Below, one piece after another: positions 1 through 8,339 of a stretch of 23,707 nt of DNA. The DNA lies in assembly GCA_041678625.1 (NCBI GenBank), contig JBAYNS010000004.1, positions 1 through 23,707 of the forward strand, written 5' to 3'. Source of the DNA: JBAYNS01 sp041678625 (lineage in GTDB: Bacteria > Patescibacteriota > Gracilibacteria > Peribacterales > Peribacteraceae). Within the stretch, counting starts at the first letter, position 1. Each line of letters opens with the position of its first letter. Made by a program: the position numbers and the translations under genes. The notes under the pieces are model-generated. The model ran no database searches. It had not been told where the DNA came from and saw only the letters and a program-made list of their open reading frames with translations.

Positions 1-492
1 CATGGAACGTATGCGTCGTTCAACGATGGGTGTCACTAGCCAGTCGTTCGTTGCTTGCCACATGCCGATGATGCTTGGCATACGTGGGAGGACGGCCACA
101 GGGTCGTACGGGTGTTCTGTAATGGGCAGCTCGTATCCCGAAGCGATAATCTGTAAGTCACGAGCAAGAGTGCGCACGCGAGTTTCCCGTTTCGCAATTT
201 TTGTCACAGGGAGTGCAATCCCACAAGGAACAGCTTTTTCCTCCCTCCGCGCACAGATTTTGTCCGAACGGTTTTGTACAGAATCATTAATATCCTGACT
301 ACTGAGTTGCGGATCAATTTTAAAAACGTTTTGGTCCTGAATGAAGGACGAAATATCGTCTTCCACCTGATCAAGCATAAATTCCTGACGTGTTACTGTG
401 CGCATTTGTTCATAGATTGCCGATGCGGCAATCGGCTGGAAGAGCATCCAGAATGCGAGCAGGCCGACGACAAAACGTTTATGCAAAAACAT
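1..492 (-). CDS. Exported protein of unknown function, 3' part cut off by the window edge
   Basis: This frame is open from an ATG at 492 to the left edge, giving 164 residues with no stop. The N-terminus has a basic start (MFLHKR), a hydrophobic core (residues 7-18) and a likely signal-peptidase site after AASA near residue 25. The rest in view is polar and probably helical, with two cysteines (about residues 81 and 90). The start lies one base beyond the TAA of the gene upstream, so it is the fourth cistron of a tightly coupled operon whose products all carry export signals. It has no Shine-Dalgarno sequence. I do not recognise the family. The clean frame and operon position make it a real gene; its function and full length cannot be judged here. 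Confidence 0.8.
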   Translation of the reverse strand, partial: MFLHKRFVVGLLAFWMLFQPIAASAIYEQMRTVTRQEFMLDQVEDDISSFIQDQNVFKIDPQLSSQDINDSVQNRSDKICARREEKAVPCGIALPVTKIAKRETRVRTLARDLQIIASGYELPITEHPYDPVAVLPRMPSIIGMWQATNDWLVTPIVERRIRSM

Positions 493-493
493 A

Positions 494-1387
494 TTACTGA
501 AGGTCGCGTAGAGGATCTTTGGCATTCCAAATACGCGGAAGACAGGAGCCAGCATCTGCCGACAAAGCAAAGCCATTACGAATATCAAGAGTTGCTTGCT
601 GCAGACAGGTGAATTCAGCATCAATAGGTCGCAGGCGGTTGTATCCCCCAATGAAAACAAGTGTTCGGTGAAGGGCAGAACGCGCAAGAACCAGTTCATC
701 CGTAATAGTATGTCGGTCTGCTGCGACCAGACCAAAAATACGAATGTAGTCCGTTACGCTTTTGAGCAAAACCTTTAAAACATTAAGAAGCGCTTCCGTA
801 AGAGACCCCGGATTTTGCTGGATTTCCTTCGCGCGTTCTTCTCTTCCGGATTCCTGCGTTAATGTATCGGATGGCAAAAACAAACTCCGTTCTATCAGTG
901 CACACTCGTACATGCGTAAATATTCCAAAAGTACCGTGCCAACATCCAGCTGTGAAAGCCGACTCATATTGTCATTGTTATAATCGCTATCCTCCTCGTT
1001 TGCCCAGGAAGGCAACTTTTGAGCAAGCGCATACAACTCGGGGCGAGGTTGCATCATCCCAGTATAGTCAGAAGCGGTGCACGTGAGTGCGCCGGGACTC
1101 ATATCTTCCGTAACTACGCGGGCCACTGTTCCGTGATACTCCTTCATCCATTCGGACACATAACTCACTTCCGCAAGTTCCGGCACCGTAAAATCATCCC
1201 ACTTAATATCCTTAAAGAGCTCGTCATACTGGTAGCGGGTACAGGCGGCGAGTACAGGGAAACGTCTTGGCGGTTTTTCCTGATCGGCAAAAGCCAGATG
1301 TGCTCCCAGCAAAAAGACAAGCACTGCTGCCAGAACAGAGGCTCGTTGCCATTTTTGTTGGCCGATTATAGTGTGCAGATCAAACAT
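494..1387 (-). CDS. Exported helical protein, unknown function (third gene of secreted-protein operon)
   Basis: It encodes 297 residues. A basic N-terminal stretch precedes a hydrophobic segment (residues 18-33) and a likely cleavage site after AFA near residue 34. The mature part is mostly predicted helix with five cysteines (AACTRY, TCTAS, YECAL, FTCLQ, GSCLP), plausible disulfide partners outside the cell. The motif ALIER followed later by LV....A....L.F.G.Y is also found in the upstream neighbour (1391-2368) as ALIER and LV....A....L.F.G.F, which suggests the two are diverged paralogues. The start is three bases after the neighbour's TGA and the TAA is one base before the next ATG, so translation is probably coupled. 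I cannot name a family, and an enzymatic role is not evident. Confidence 0.85.
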   Translation of the reverse strand: MFDLHTIIGQQKWQRASVLAAVLVFLLGAHLAFADQEKPPRRFPVLAACTRYQYDELFKDIKWDDFTVPELAEVSYVSEWMKEYHGTVARVVTEDMSPGALTCTASDYTGMMQPRPELYALAQKLPSWANEEDSDYNNDNMSRLSQLDVGTVLLEYLRMYECALIERSLFLPSDTLTQESGREERAKEIQQNPGSLTEALLNVLKVLLKSVTDYIRIFGLVAADRHTITDELVLARSALHRTLVFIGGYNRLRPIDAEFTCLQQATLDIRNGFALSADAGSCLPRIWNAKDPLRDLQ

Positions 1388-1390
1388 TAT

Positions 1391-2368
1391 TCAGGATTCA
1401 GAATCACCGGGGGAAGGTTCAGAAGAATCACTAGAGGAGGAAGAGTTGCTACCACCACTGGTTTTATGAGGGTCTAAAGCAGGAGGCCACTCATCACAAC
1501 TGGCGATGAAACACGGAATACGGTTTAGCCATCCGATAACCGAAGCGGCTTCACGCAGGTTCCCTGTGAGTGTCCAACGAAACTCTGACAAAAATTCATC
1601 AAACGATCCTGCAAATTGCAGAAGGGAACGGTACGCGGCATCGTATTCCACAAGCATCTTGAGGACTTCGTTTTCTCTTTCTATCAGAGCGCCGGAGACC
1701 CGTTCGCAGTACTGGATAACATCAGCCTTATCCTGAGCCCCCTCTGACTCTGCGAATGTGCATTCTGTGATGATGTCCCACTTTGTTGGTAAACAACCAC
1801 TCACTTGAATGGGAATGGAAAAAGACTCTATCTCTTCCCATTTTTTCTCTGTCGATTTCTCCACCAGATAACACACCATATCGGTTCTACATCCCAGTGC
1901 TCGCATACCTTGTGTCAGATAGGGAATCAGATCGGATGTGAGCACACGTTTCACATCGAACAATCCACGACGGGGCAAAGCAGAAGGGCTCAAATCCACT
2001 CCGCCATCCTCCACGGGGATGCTATCCATTTCTGCGCTGGCATCCATGTCCTCATCATCTGTTTCTTCTGTTTCAGTCTGATTATCACCAATTCTTCGCC
2101 ATGTATTCTTCGCCACTTTGTACCACACTCGTCCGAGCACGTCGTACCGTGTTGCATTCATAGGAGAATCCTCCGCCTTCTCGCGTCCAAAAAGCACGGT
2201 GCGGTACGTACGATGTTCTTTTGCGAGCAGCTCATCTACTTTTGCACGACAGAGATCAGCGCTGCGATCTGGGGCAAGAGGGGAATCGTTCTCATCTGCG
2301 CCGGCAATCGGCGCTACCATGATGATAAGAACGAGCAGAAGGCCAATGATGCGATAGATGTGGCGCAT
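1391..2368 (-). CDS. Exported helical protein with serine-rich tail, unknown function (second gene of operon)
   Basis: It encodes 325 residues. A signal peptide is clear: MRHIYR, a hydrophobic core to about residue 21, then APIAGA and likely cleavage near residue 24. An acidic low-complexity stretch (about residues 97-120, rich in E, D and T) splits the mature protein. The C-terminal half is helical with cysteine pairs, including C-F-I-A-S-C near the end. The last 20 or so residues are Ser, Gly, Asp and Glu, probably a disordered linker. ALIER and the LV....A....L.F.G pattern are shared with the protein encoded at 494-1387. Only three bases separate it from the 1200-residue gene upstream and three from the gene downstream. 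No Shine-Dalgarno sequence is seen. Family and function are not recognised. Confidence 0.85.
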   Translation of the reverse strand: MRHIYRIIGLLLVLIIMVAPIAGADENDSPLAPDRSADLCRAKVDELLAKEHRTYRTVLFGREKAEDSPMNATRYDVLGRVWYKVAKNTWRRIGDNQTETEETDDEDMDASAEMDSIPVEDGGVDLSPSALPRRGLFDVKRVLTSDLIPYLTQGMRALGCRTDMVCYLVEKSTEKKWEEIESFSIPIQVSGCLPTKWDIITECTFAESEGAQDKADVIQYCERVSGALIERENEVLKMLVEYDAAYRSLLQFAGSFDEFLSEFRWTLTGNLREAASVIGWLNRIPCFIASCDEWPPALDPHKTSGGSNSSSSSDSSEPSPGDSES

Positions 2369-2371
2369 AGG

Positions 2372-5300
2372 TTATGAGGAACTATCTTCTTCTTGCCCCT
2401 CCTCTTCCTTTGGATCTGCAATGAGAGGAAAAGAGAAGGGAATACCCAATGATGGCACAATGTCATTACGTCGTGCGTTGTAGGGGAAGAGCCCCTTGTC
2501 GCCGGATTTATCTGGGGTTTCTTTACCTTCGTCTATATCCGTTCTTTGCAACGTCTTTTCAAACAGATCTACGCGAAGTTGCTCAATAGGATCTCCATCT
2601 TCCTCATCGGCATTCATCCCTTCTGCAGGCCACTCAATGGACCAGCCCTGTCGTGGATACCAAATCTTTTGATTCAGGAGCTGGCAAGCCCAATCTTCTT
2701 CCGGACAAGACTCTCTGCCATATCCAACGGGATATCCTTGGGGATCAAGCATTGCCGGATTCGGGCGCCAATCTCCCATAGAGAGGAAGTCGTCTGTTAA
2801 GAGCACGGCCGGTCTGGATCCCAAGCGCATCAAGCGTTCCAACAGATCCATCTCTGCATGCACGCAGTTTTCACTGTCGCGATTGTAGCAATCCTGTACT
2901 GCTCCGTAGTACGGAGGCGGATTCTTATAAGACCATCGTGTCTGACTTCTCCAGTATTTGTAGTACTCATTATCCATACTGTTAATAATGCCGGAGATTT
3001 CCGTCACGATATCGTTGATTTCCTCCAATTCTTCTTCCGAAAGAAGTTCAAAGGTAATTGAAGGAGGGGAATCGCCTTCTTCGCTGATTTCCGGATACCA
3101 TTGCACTTCTTCTTTATCAATCTCTGGGAGTGGTGGTAAAGCGGGAAGTGTGGGGACATCAACATCTTTCTGATCGAATGGCGGCGGTCGTACCTTCTCA
3201 AAATCAAGACGAATCTGTATAGGATCAAGAACGGGGAACTTGAGAGTTCCCTCCGGAGCACGCAGAACAGAAAAATCAAAAGATGCATCTATGCCACGAT
3301 CGATAACAAGATTGGGGAGCATCTCTCCAAAAGGATTTTGCGAGTCGGATCGCCAGTCTCCTCCATCAAGAGCTGGGCGGTTAGGCAGCCACGGATCGAG
3401 GAGTGAATAAATAGGAACCGTAAACCGCTCGTTGTGACACCATGGCCAACAATCTCCATCGTGGAATGTGTGATAGGACATTTGTGCCGATCTATATTCC
3501 TCCTGAATATCTTGAATATCTTCTAGTTGTTCCCTGAAGTCTTCATAATCAGCAATGATGTCATCATTGAGCCAGTCGGAAATTTTGGTTGTTAAATTGC
3601 GTTGCCGCTCCAACAATTGTTTATTGAACCAGAGCATTTCTCCACGCAATTGACGTACGGCTTCAGTACGGCGAGCATAAATCTCCAGCATTTCTACCAG
3701 TTTTTCAGCCTTGCCAATCTGCGTACCATCCCCTCCATCTTCTGCAAGTTGTTGCATTTTAATCCACCCTTGCCACCCCTCTGCTATTGCACGGAAATCC
3801 GTTGCAGACCCTAAAGGAATCACAATCGGCACGGGTTCTTCCTCTAATGTTGGAAGCAGTGTCCGCTTCAAAAAAGATTTGATGTCGTCAATCAGATCTT
3901 CCCGAGCTTCCAATTGCACGTCCAAAGCTTGCATGCGCGGATCCTCCTTTTGCTCCTCGGTCGATGCGGCAATTTGTGGAATGAATAGCGGATCCAATGG
4001 ATCCAAACCAATGGACCATGCCGGAGGAACAATGAGGTGTACAGCGGGGACCTCTGTGAGCGTGTTGAGTTCCGTTTCCTGCTTTTGCCACCACTCTACT
4101 ATCGTGCGCTGATCTGCTTCCTCTGTATGTACCGTATCGTCTGTGGCACGAAGAAGAGCTCCGGAAGAAAGCGTAGCAGGCTTTGAATCTTCAATAATTT
4201 GACCGTTCTCATCCAGCAACCTACCCAATTGTATTGTTGCGTTCAGCTCGGCACCATCCTCCTTCTGATAAAGAACCATCGTGATGTTGTCATCAAAAAC
4301 ATTGGTAACAATTTTACTGTTTGTGAAGGAAATGGCATTGCCGCCGCGCGGATCCCAGAGCATTTTGGTTTCATCAAATTCTCCTATACTCCTGCGCACA
4401 AGTGTTTGGATATCTTCCATGTCTGATGCGTAATTACCTTTGCCTGTCTGTGTTCCATCAGGAGTGTTTATGGCATTACGTCCCATTTCCCAAAAGTTCC
4501 TCTGTTTTTCCGGATAATAAGCAGCGATAACACAGCGCTTCTGACTCCGCTCAACAATCTTTGATTTGGGATCGAATTCATAGTAAAGGCCATAGCAGGA
4601 AACCGGAATATTTGCCTTCATGTTATCGTCCGTTTCAACAATTTTTACTTTTGCCCGGTAGTATCCTCCCGTGTAATGACGGAAATATGAACGATAAGGC
4701 TTTCCTCTTCGCGGTGGATTCTGTCGGTTTTTACAGTCAATTCCTCTCTGCACACAATACGTATTCCCTTCGGAATCTGTTCCCAGTTCTGTGCATGTGT
4801 TCTTACACACTTCTAATTCGTGTCCCCAAATAGGATAGTACTGGTACATAGGACGGGGAGATTCATAATCGCAAGTGCCAGCATCTCGTTGCGAACTTTC
4901 GCAGTAACGGCAGTTCTCCCCCGTACATGTCATACAGTTGTTCTTTAATCCGCCTTCGTCATCTGCTTCTCTACCTTCGGGGCTTGCTACGCCCCAGATT
5001 GGTCCATATGTAGAACTCCCCTGGTAGGTGCAGCATTGACGAGCTTCACGGAAATTCAGTGGAGTGTTTCCCTGATTTGAAAGTGGTGGTGTTGTGGGAA
5101 ATTCCCGCGCGATTTCTTCCCCTGTTTTTTCGTAACAGCTGCCTTCCTTGAAGACGGAAATCATGCAGGTGCCTAGATAGCCGGAATCTTTGCCAGGCAT
5201 ATCGCTCCATACTTGTCCGGGCGCTGCTTCTGTTGCTTCCGCAGCAAAATTACAACTCTTATCAACCCAAATAGATTTTTCATAGTATGGGTAATTCCAA

Positions 5301-5974
5301 TAATTATTCAGGTACCAGCACAAGCCACCTCCTGACTCGCCAGGATCATTGCCACTATCTACAAGCGGGCACACGGTTCCATTCACAGGCATTTGCGTGT
5401 CGCCGCAGGTAAAGGTGATGGGGCCTCTGCCGGGGGGATTAACAGTTGTATGGATTTTATCCACACTTCCCAGAGGGCGCTGGCAAGGATGTGCCGCGTA
5501 AAATGGAGGGTGGCTCCGTGCTTCCCGTGCTGGATCATTGGGCCACCAGGAATCTTCTCCTGTTTTCAACCAATCGTACGGTCGACAGGCACTGCGGTAT
5601 CCACAGACCGGAACATCACCCGGATGAAGGAAAGTATCATCATTCCTTTTGGCCATGCCGGATTCTATTTGTCCAAGTGGTTCACCTTCGCGCCCCGGCA
5701 GTCCGGAAACCTTGGCAACTTTACCGGCACCAAGAGTCTGGCCTACGTTATCTTCAAAATCCCAACCACCACATTGCGCTTCCTCACGGAGGTCTGTAGG
5801 AATTTGCCCGCTCTGTTTAAACGCATCAATACCGATAATTCGCTTGATCTGGTCAAAACTCGAGGGTTTTGCAGGAACAGACATTGCTTGGACATGCGGT
5901 GCCATGAGCAACACGCTCGCTGCGAGCGTACACCACACGCACGCACTCTGATTTTTGCTCAAGAGGAAGGGCAT
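2372..5974 (-). CDS. Very large exported cysteine-rich protein, unknown function (first gene of operon)
   Basis: It encodes 1200 residues. A signal peptide ends near residue 30 (hydrophobic core, then HVQA). The mature chain has about 29 cysteines, 23 of them before residue 480, in a region rich in Gly, Pro, Tyr and Trp. Near residues 346-357 there is a C-x2-C-x4-C-x2-C knuckle (N-C-M-T-C ... C-R-Y-C), either a zinc ribbon or a disulfide cluster. A beta-like central part follows, then a charged helical or coiled-coil stretch (roughly 690-850) and a Pro/Asp/Glu-rich part with six more cysteines. The tail is acidic (EEEGQEEDSSS). No C-terminal anchor is visible. As first gene it faces ssb across a 283-bp gap. 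I do not recognise the family. A secreted structural or adhesive role is only an inference from cysteine content, size and export signal. Confidence 0.9.
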   Translation of the reverse strand: MPFLLSKNQSACVWCTLAASVLLMAPHVQAMSVPAKPSSFDQIKRIIGIDAFKQSGQIPTDLREEAQCGGWDFEDNVGQTLGAGKVAKVSGLPGREGEPLGQIESGMAKRNDDTFLHPGDVPVCGYRSACRPYDWLKTGEDSWWPNDPAREARSHPPFYAAHPCQRPLGSVDKIHTTVNPPGRGPITFTCGDTQMPVNGTVCPLVDSGNDPGESGGGLCWYLNNYWNYPYYEKSIWVDKSCNFAAEATEAAPGQVWSDMPGKDSGYLGTCMISVFKEGSCYEKTGEEIAREFPTTPPLSNQGNTPLNFREARQCCTYQGSSTYGPIWGVASPEGREADDEGGLKNNCMTCTGENCRYCESSQRDAGTCDYESPRPMYQYYPIWGHELEVCKNTCTELGTDSEGNTYCVQRGIDCKNRQNPPRRGKPYRSYFRHYTGGYYRAKVKIVETDDNMKANIPVSCYGLYYEFDPKSKIVERSQKRCVIAAYYPEKQRNFWEMGRNAINTPDGTQTGKGNYASDMEDIQTLVRRSIGEFDETKMLWDPRGGNAISFTNSKIVTNVFDDNITMVLYQKEDGAELNATIQLGRLLDENGQIIEDSKPATLSSGALLRATDDTVHTEEADQRTIVEWWQKQETELNTLTEVPAVHLIVPPAWSIGLDPLDPLFIPQIAASTEEQKEDPRMQALDVQLEAREDLIDDIKSFLKRTLLPTLEEEPVPIVIPLGSATDFRAIAEGWQGWIKMQQLAEDGGDGTQIGKAEKLVEMLEIYARRTEAVRQLRGEMLWFNKQLLERQRNLTTKISDWLNDDIIADYEDFREQLEDIQDIQEEYRSAQMSYHTFHDGDCWPWCHNERFTVPIYSLLDPWLPNRPALDGGDWRSDSQNPFGEMLPNLVIDRGIDASFDFSVLRAPEGTLKFPVLDPIQIRLDFEKVRPPPFDQKDVDVPTLPALPPLPEIDKEEVQWYPEISEEGDSPPSITFELLSEEELEEINDIVTEISGIINSMDNEYYKYWRSQTRWSYKNPPPYYGAVQDCYNRDSENCVHAEMDLLERLMRLGSRPAVLLTDDFLSMGDWRPNPAMLDPQGYPVGYGRESCPEEDWACQLLNQKIWYPRQGWSIEWPAEGMNADEEDGDPIEQLRVDLFEKTLQRTDIDEGKETPDKSGDKGLFPYNARRNDIVPSLGIPFSFPLIADPKEEEGQEEDSSS

Positions 5975-6257
5975 CGCGATACATAGTAGCGAGATTCATT
6001 TGGAGAGGGTATTGCCCACGATTGACAGTTTGCGATGTGAGTGCTGCACTCCATCTTTCATGAACCATCATTATGAATGTATTTTTTAGAAATATTTTTT
6101 TATTGCAGCAACTATAACTTCTTGCCCATACCCTTCTAAAGGTGTACAAACGTTCACACTTCGTCTTGTTCCACTACTTTTTACCAGTGAGCACGATTGA
6201 AGCAGAAGGCGCGCGCAATCCTTCGAGGTCTCCTTTACTTCCATTCCCCCCACAGAG
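5975..6257. promoter_or_regulatory. Divergent intergenic region between the secreted-protein operon and ssb
   Basis: This 283-bp gap separates two divergent transcription units, so it should hold promoters for both. Its middle (about 6069-6118) is AT-rich with T runs. On the minus strand a TACTAT hexamer lies 8 nt before the ATG of the 1200-residue gene, with no convincing -35 box. Short ORFs on both strands here have no recognisable content and I treat them as chance. Confidence 0.55.
6122..6150 (+). promoter_or_regulatory. Candidate ssb promoter
   Basis: TTGCCC (6122-6127) and TACAAA (6145-6150) are 17 nt apart, each matching 4 of 6 consensus positions, just downstream of an AT-rich stretch. 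This would give an mRNA leader of about 100 nt for ssb. It is a pattern match only. Confidence 0.3.
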
Positions 6258-7118
6258 ATGTTCTCTCTCAATCGCGTACACATCATCGGCTACCAAACAC
6301 AACCTGTACAAATACGCCAGACTCCCGGCGGAGCGAGCGTAACAGATTTAAATCTGGTTGTTCCGTATCGCTTCCGTTCAGAAAACGGAGAGTATCTGGA
6401 AGGCAAAGGATTTCATACGGTAACCGTATGGGGTCCCATGGCGGATGTAGCAGGACAGTATGTCCGTCCTGGTGCACAACTCTTTATTGCCGGCCGGCTG
6501 CAAACAGACAGCTGGGAAGATGAAAAGACTAACGAGAAACGATCCAAAACAAAGATCGTTGCTCTGGACATGATTTTGCTTGATCCCAAAGATGGGCAAA
6601 TTGCTACTCCTGACGGGGTTGCTCGTGTTCTAGAAGGTGTGAATCGTGCAGATATCATTGGCAATGTCACACGCGACCCCGAATTGCGCACAACCACCAA
6701 TGGTCAGCAAGTACTGACACTTGGAGTTGCTACAAACGAGCGGTGGCGTGATAAAGCTTCCGGTGAAGACCGTGAACGCGCAGAGTTCCACAATGTTGTT
6801 GTATGGGGCGAGCTTGCCCAAGAAGTAAGCACGTCCGTACGCAAGGGGCAGCGTGTCTATGTTTCCGGACGAGTACAAACCCGCAGTTGGGAAACGCAGC
6901 AAGGAGCTAAGCGGACAACAACAGAAATCATTGCCGACAATGTTTCTCTTCTTGGTGTAAAGAGCGCGGTGGCACAAGAGGCAGTTCGAACGGATGCTAC
7001 TATTGCCCCGCAGCAGAAATCATCGAGCAAGAAAGAAGAATCTTCAGCGGAACCAGTGGGAGCAGTCCCCAGCGTGGAATACACTTCCGAAATTAAAGCG
7101 GAAGACCTTCCATTCTAA
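6258..7118 (+). CDS. ssb: Single-stranded DNA-binding protein with two OB folds in tandem
   Basis: It encodes 286 residues. SSB coats single-stranded DNA in replication, recombination and repair and recruits partners through an acidic tip. Two complete OB-fold units are visible. The first is residues 1-112, starting MFSLNRVHIIG, with FHTVTVWG and LFIAGRLQTDSWED. The second is about 128-236, with ADIIGNVTRDPELR, FHNVVVWGELA and VYVSGRVQTRSWE. A disordered Gln/Ser/Lys/Glu linker follows, then the C-terminal tip EDLPF, equivalent to the usual DDIPF. Most bacterial SSBs have one OB fold and form tetramers. Two per chain and about 290 residues recall the dimeric Deinococcus-Thermus SSB. The gene stands alone, without the usual rpsF/rpsR neighbours. 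No Shine-Dalgarno sequence precedes the ATG; the start is set by the OB-fold beginning at residue 1. Confidence 0.95.
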   Translation: MFSLNRVHIIGYQTQPVQIRQTPGGASVTDLNLVVPYRFRSENGEYLEGKGFHTVTVWGPMADVAGQYVRPGAQLFIAGRLQTDSWEDEKTNEKRSKTKIVALDMILLDPKDGQIATPDGVARVLEGVNRADIIGNVTRDPELRTTTNGQQVLTLGVATNERWRDKASGEDRERAEFHNVVVWGELAQEVSTSVRKGQRVYVSGRVQTRSWETQQGAKRTTTEIIADNVSLLGVKSAVAQEAVRTDATIAPQQKSSSKKEESSAEPVGAVPSVEYTSEIKAEDLPF

Positions 7119-7130
7119 TACGCCTTTCCA

Positions 7131-7166
7131 TAAGGGAGAGGGGGCTTTGCCGCTCCCTCTTTTTTT
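7131..7166 (+). terminator. Rho-independent terminator of ssb
   Basis: AGGGAG (7133-7138) pairs with CTCCCT (7153-7158). Between them GGC-TTT-GCC can form an inner stem. A run of seven T residues (7160-7166) follows directly. It begins 12 bases after the ssb stop codon and faces the convergent murB gene. Confidence 0.8.
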
Positions 7167-7185
7167 ATCAGTGCTTGTTGCAGGT

Positions 7186-7216
7186 TGGAGCCGGGCTTTG
7201 CCGTCCTCCTCTTTTT
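7186..7216 (+). terminator. Second terminator-like hairpin downstream of ssb
   Basis: GGAG (7187-7190) pairs with CTCC (7206-7209) around an inner GGC-TTT-GCC, followed by five T residues (7212-7216). The loop core GGGCTTTGCCG is identical to that of the terminator 50 bases upstream, so this may be a duplicated back-up terminator. The stem is weaker and broken. Confidence 0.45.
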
Positions 7217-7451
7217 GCAATGTACTGTTGATCTGATGACAACAGCCCAAAAATTTCCATGCGCGCAGCAAAACGACTGCAGACGGCTGCCCATTGATTT
7301 CCCAATGACGAGCACTCGTGCAGATCTCTGGCCGTATGGGGTTGTAACCTTGGGGCAAAACCTTTTTCGCACACGATCCTCACAGTAGAGTATGACAAAT
7401 TGTATTGTAAAGGTGATTGTGACACCTCGGTTCATTTTGAGCGATGAAGTT

Positions 7452-8330
7452 CTATTCGAAGAGGATAACATTCCCATCCTTGTCGATGATTTGCATTTCC
7501 ACCCCTTGGAGTTTAGGAATTTTCTTCTGCACTTCTTGAATTATTGCGAGAACATCGTCAAACGTAGCGTTCCTCTCATTGATCAGAAAATTCGCGTGCT
7601 TCTCGCTGATCTGAATACCGCCAACCTTCAACCCTCTGAGTCCGGCTTCATCAATAAGCTTCCACGCCGGCGTTCCATCCGGCAGAGCCTTGAAACATGA
7701 GCCAGCGGTTTTGGCATGCGGTTGCGTTTCTATGCGTCGCTTCAAAAGCTCCTCTATCGTTGTTTTGATTTGTTGAGGATTTCCACGGGGGACAGAGAAT
7801 GTTGTTTTCCAGACAATGCATCCGCGCAGCTCCGACTGCTTGAAGATACTGTCTCTATAAGAGAATTTACACTTTTCTTTTTGCAGAGTGCGCCATGCGC
7901 CCTTGTGGAAAATTGTCATTTCTTCGATGAATGTATCAAACCATGTACCCTCTGGCCCCTGACCTGCATTGCCAACCACAGCCCCACCTACCGTTCCGGG
8001 GATACCCGTGAGTGCAGAAAGATCCAATCCTTGCTCTGCAAGTTCATTGATGAGCATTGCAAGGTTCTTTCCCGCATGAACAAAAATGCGATCCTCATTA
8101 ATTTTCATCGTGTTTGCGCTGATACGTACAACAAGCGCTTCGATCGTGCCTTCGGCAAAAATGGTGTTGGATCCTGCACCTAGCACAACCATCGGAACAG
8201 AACTTGTCTGCGCAAAACGATACGCTTCCTCCACATCTTCTTCTGTATGTAATTCTGCAAAGTACCGTGCAACACCCCCAATGCGCATGGTGGTTTTCCC
8301 TTTGAGGGGCTCGTTTTCTCTAATGTCCAT
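7452..8330 (-). CDS. murB: UDP-N-acetylenolpyruvoylglucosamine reductase MurB
   Basis: It encodes 292 residues. MurB is an FAD enzyme that uses NADPH to reduce UDP-GlcNAc-enolpyruvate to UDP-MurNAc, the second committed step of peptidoglycan precursor synthesis, in the cytoplasm. The FAD-binding loop LGAGSN (about 50-55) and the diagnostic GIPGTVGGAVVGNAG segment (about 108-122) are intact. SYRDS is present, and AGSCFK carries the serine expected to act as proton donor. EKHANFLIN near the C-terminus fits the family. The length and lack of the extra Tyr-loop domain suggest the short type II form. It starts 9 bases after the stop of the membrane-protein gene and is the last gene of the minus-strand block. 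No Shine-Dalgarno sequence is visible. Confidence 0.95.
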   Translation of the reverse strand: MDIRENEPLKGKTTMRIGGVARYFAELHTEEDVEEAYRFAQTSSVPMVVLGAGSNTIFAEGTIEALVVRISANTMKINEDRIFVHAGKNLAMLINELAEQGLDLSALTGIPGTVGGAVVGNAGQGPEGTWFDTFIEEMTIFHKGAWRTLQKEKCKFSYRDSIFKQSELRGCIVWKTTFSVPRGNPQQIKTTIEELLKRRIETQPHAKTAGSCFKALPDGTPAWKLIDEAGLRGLKVGGIQISEKHANFLINERNATFDDVLAIIQEVQKKIPKLQGVEMQIIDKDGNVILFE

Positions 8331-8339
8331 TACAGGGGG

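Larger units (their letters stand above)
7119..7451. other. Convergent intergenic region between ssb and murB
   Basis: This 333-bp gap lies between the 3' ends of two convergent genes. It contains two terminator-like hairpins for ssb (listed separately). Near 7411-7427 a small hairpin (AGGTG, 7-nt loop, CACCT) could act weakly on the murB side, but it has only three T residues after it. The rest, about 7220-7400, shows no RNA gene, no plausible protein and no long repeat that I can see. Confidence 0.6.

Noticed and set aside
1..5974. Conjugation genes such as TraN or TraU
   Set aside because: The cysteine-rich exported protein is reminiscent of TraN, but I find no specific motif and no transfer gene in the window.
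5853..6149. 98-residue minus-strand ORF
   Set aside because: It overlaps the signal-peptide end of the large secreted gene in another frame and has no recognisable content.
7115..7477. 120-residue minus-strand ORF between ssb and murB
   Set aside because: It runs through both terminator hairpins and over the murB 3' end, with irregular composition.
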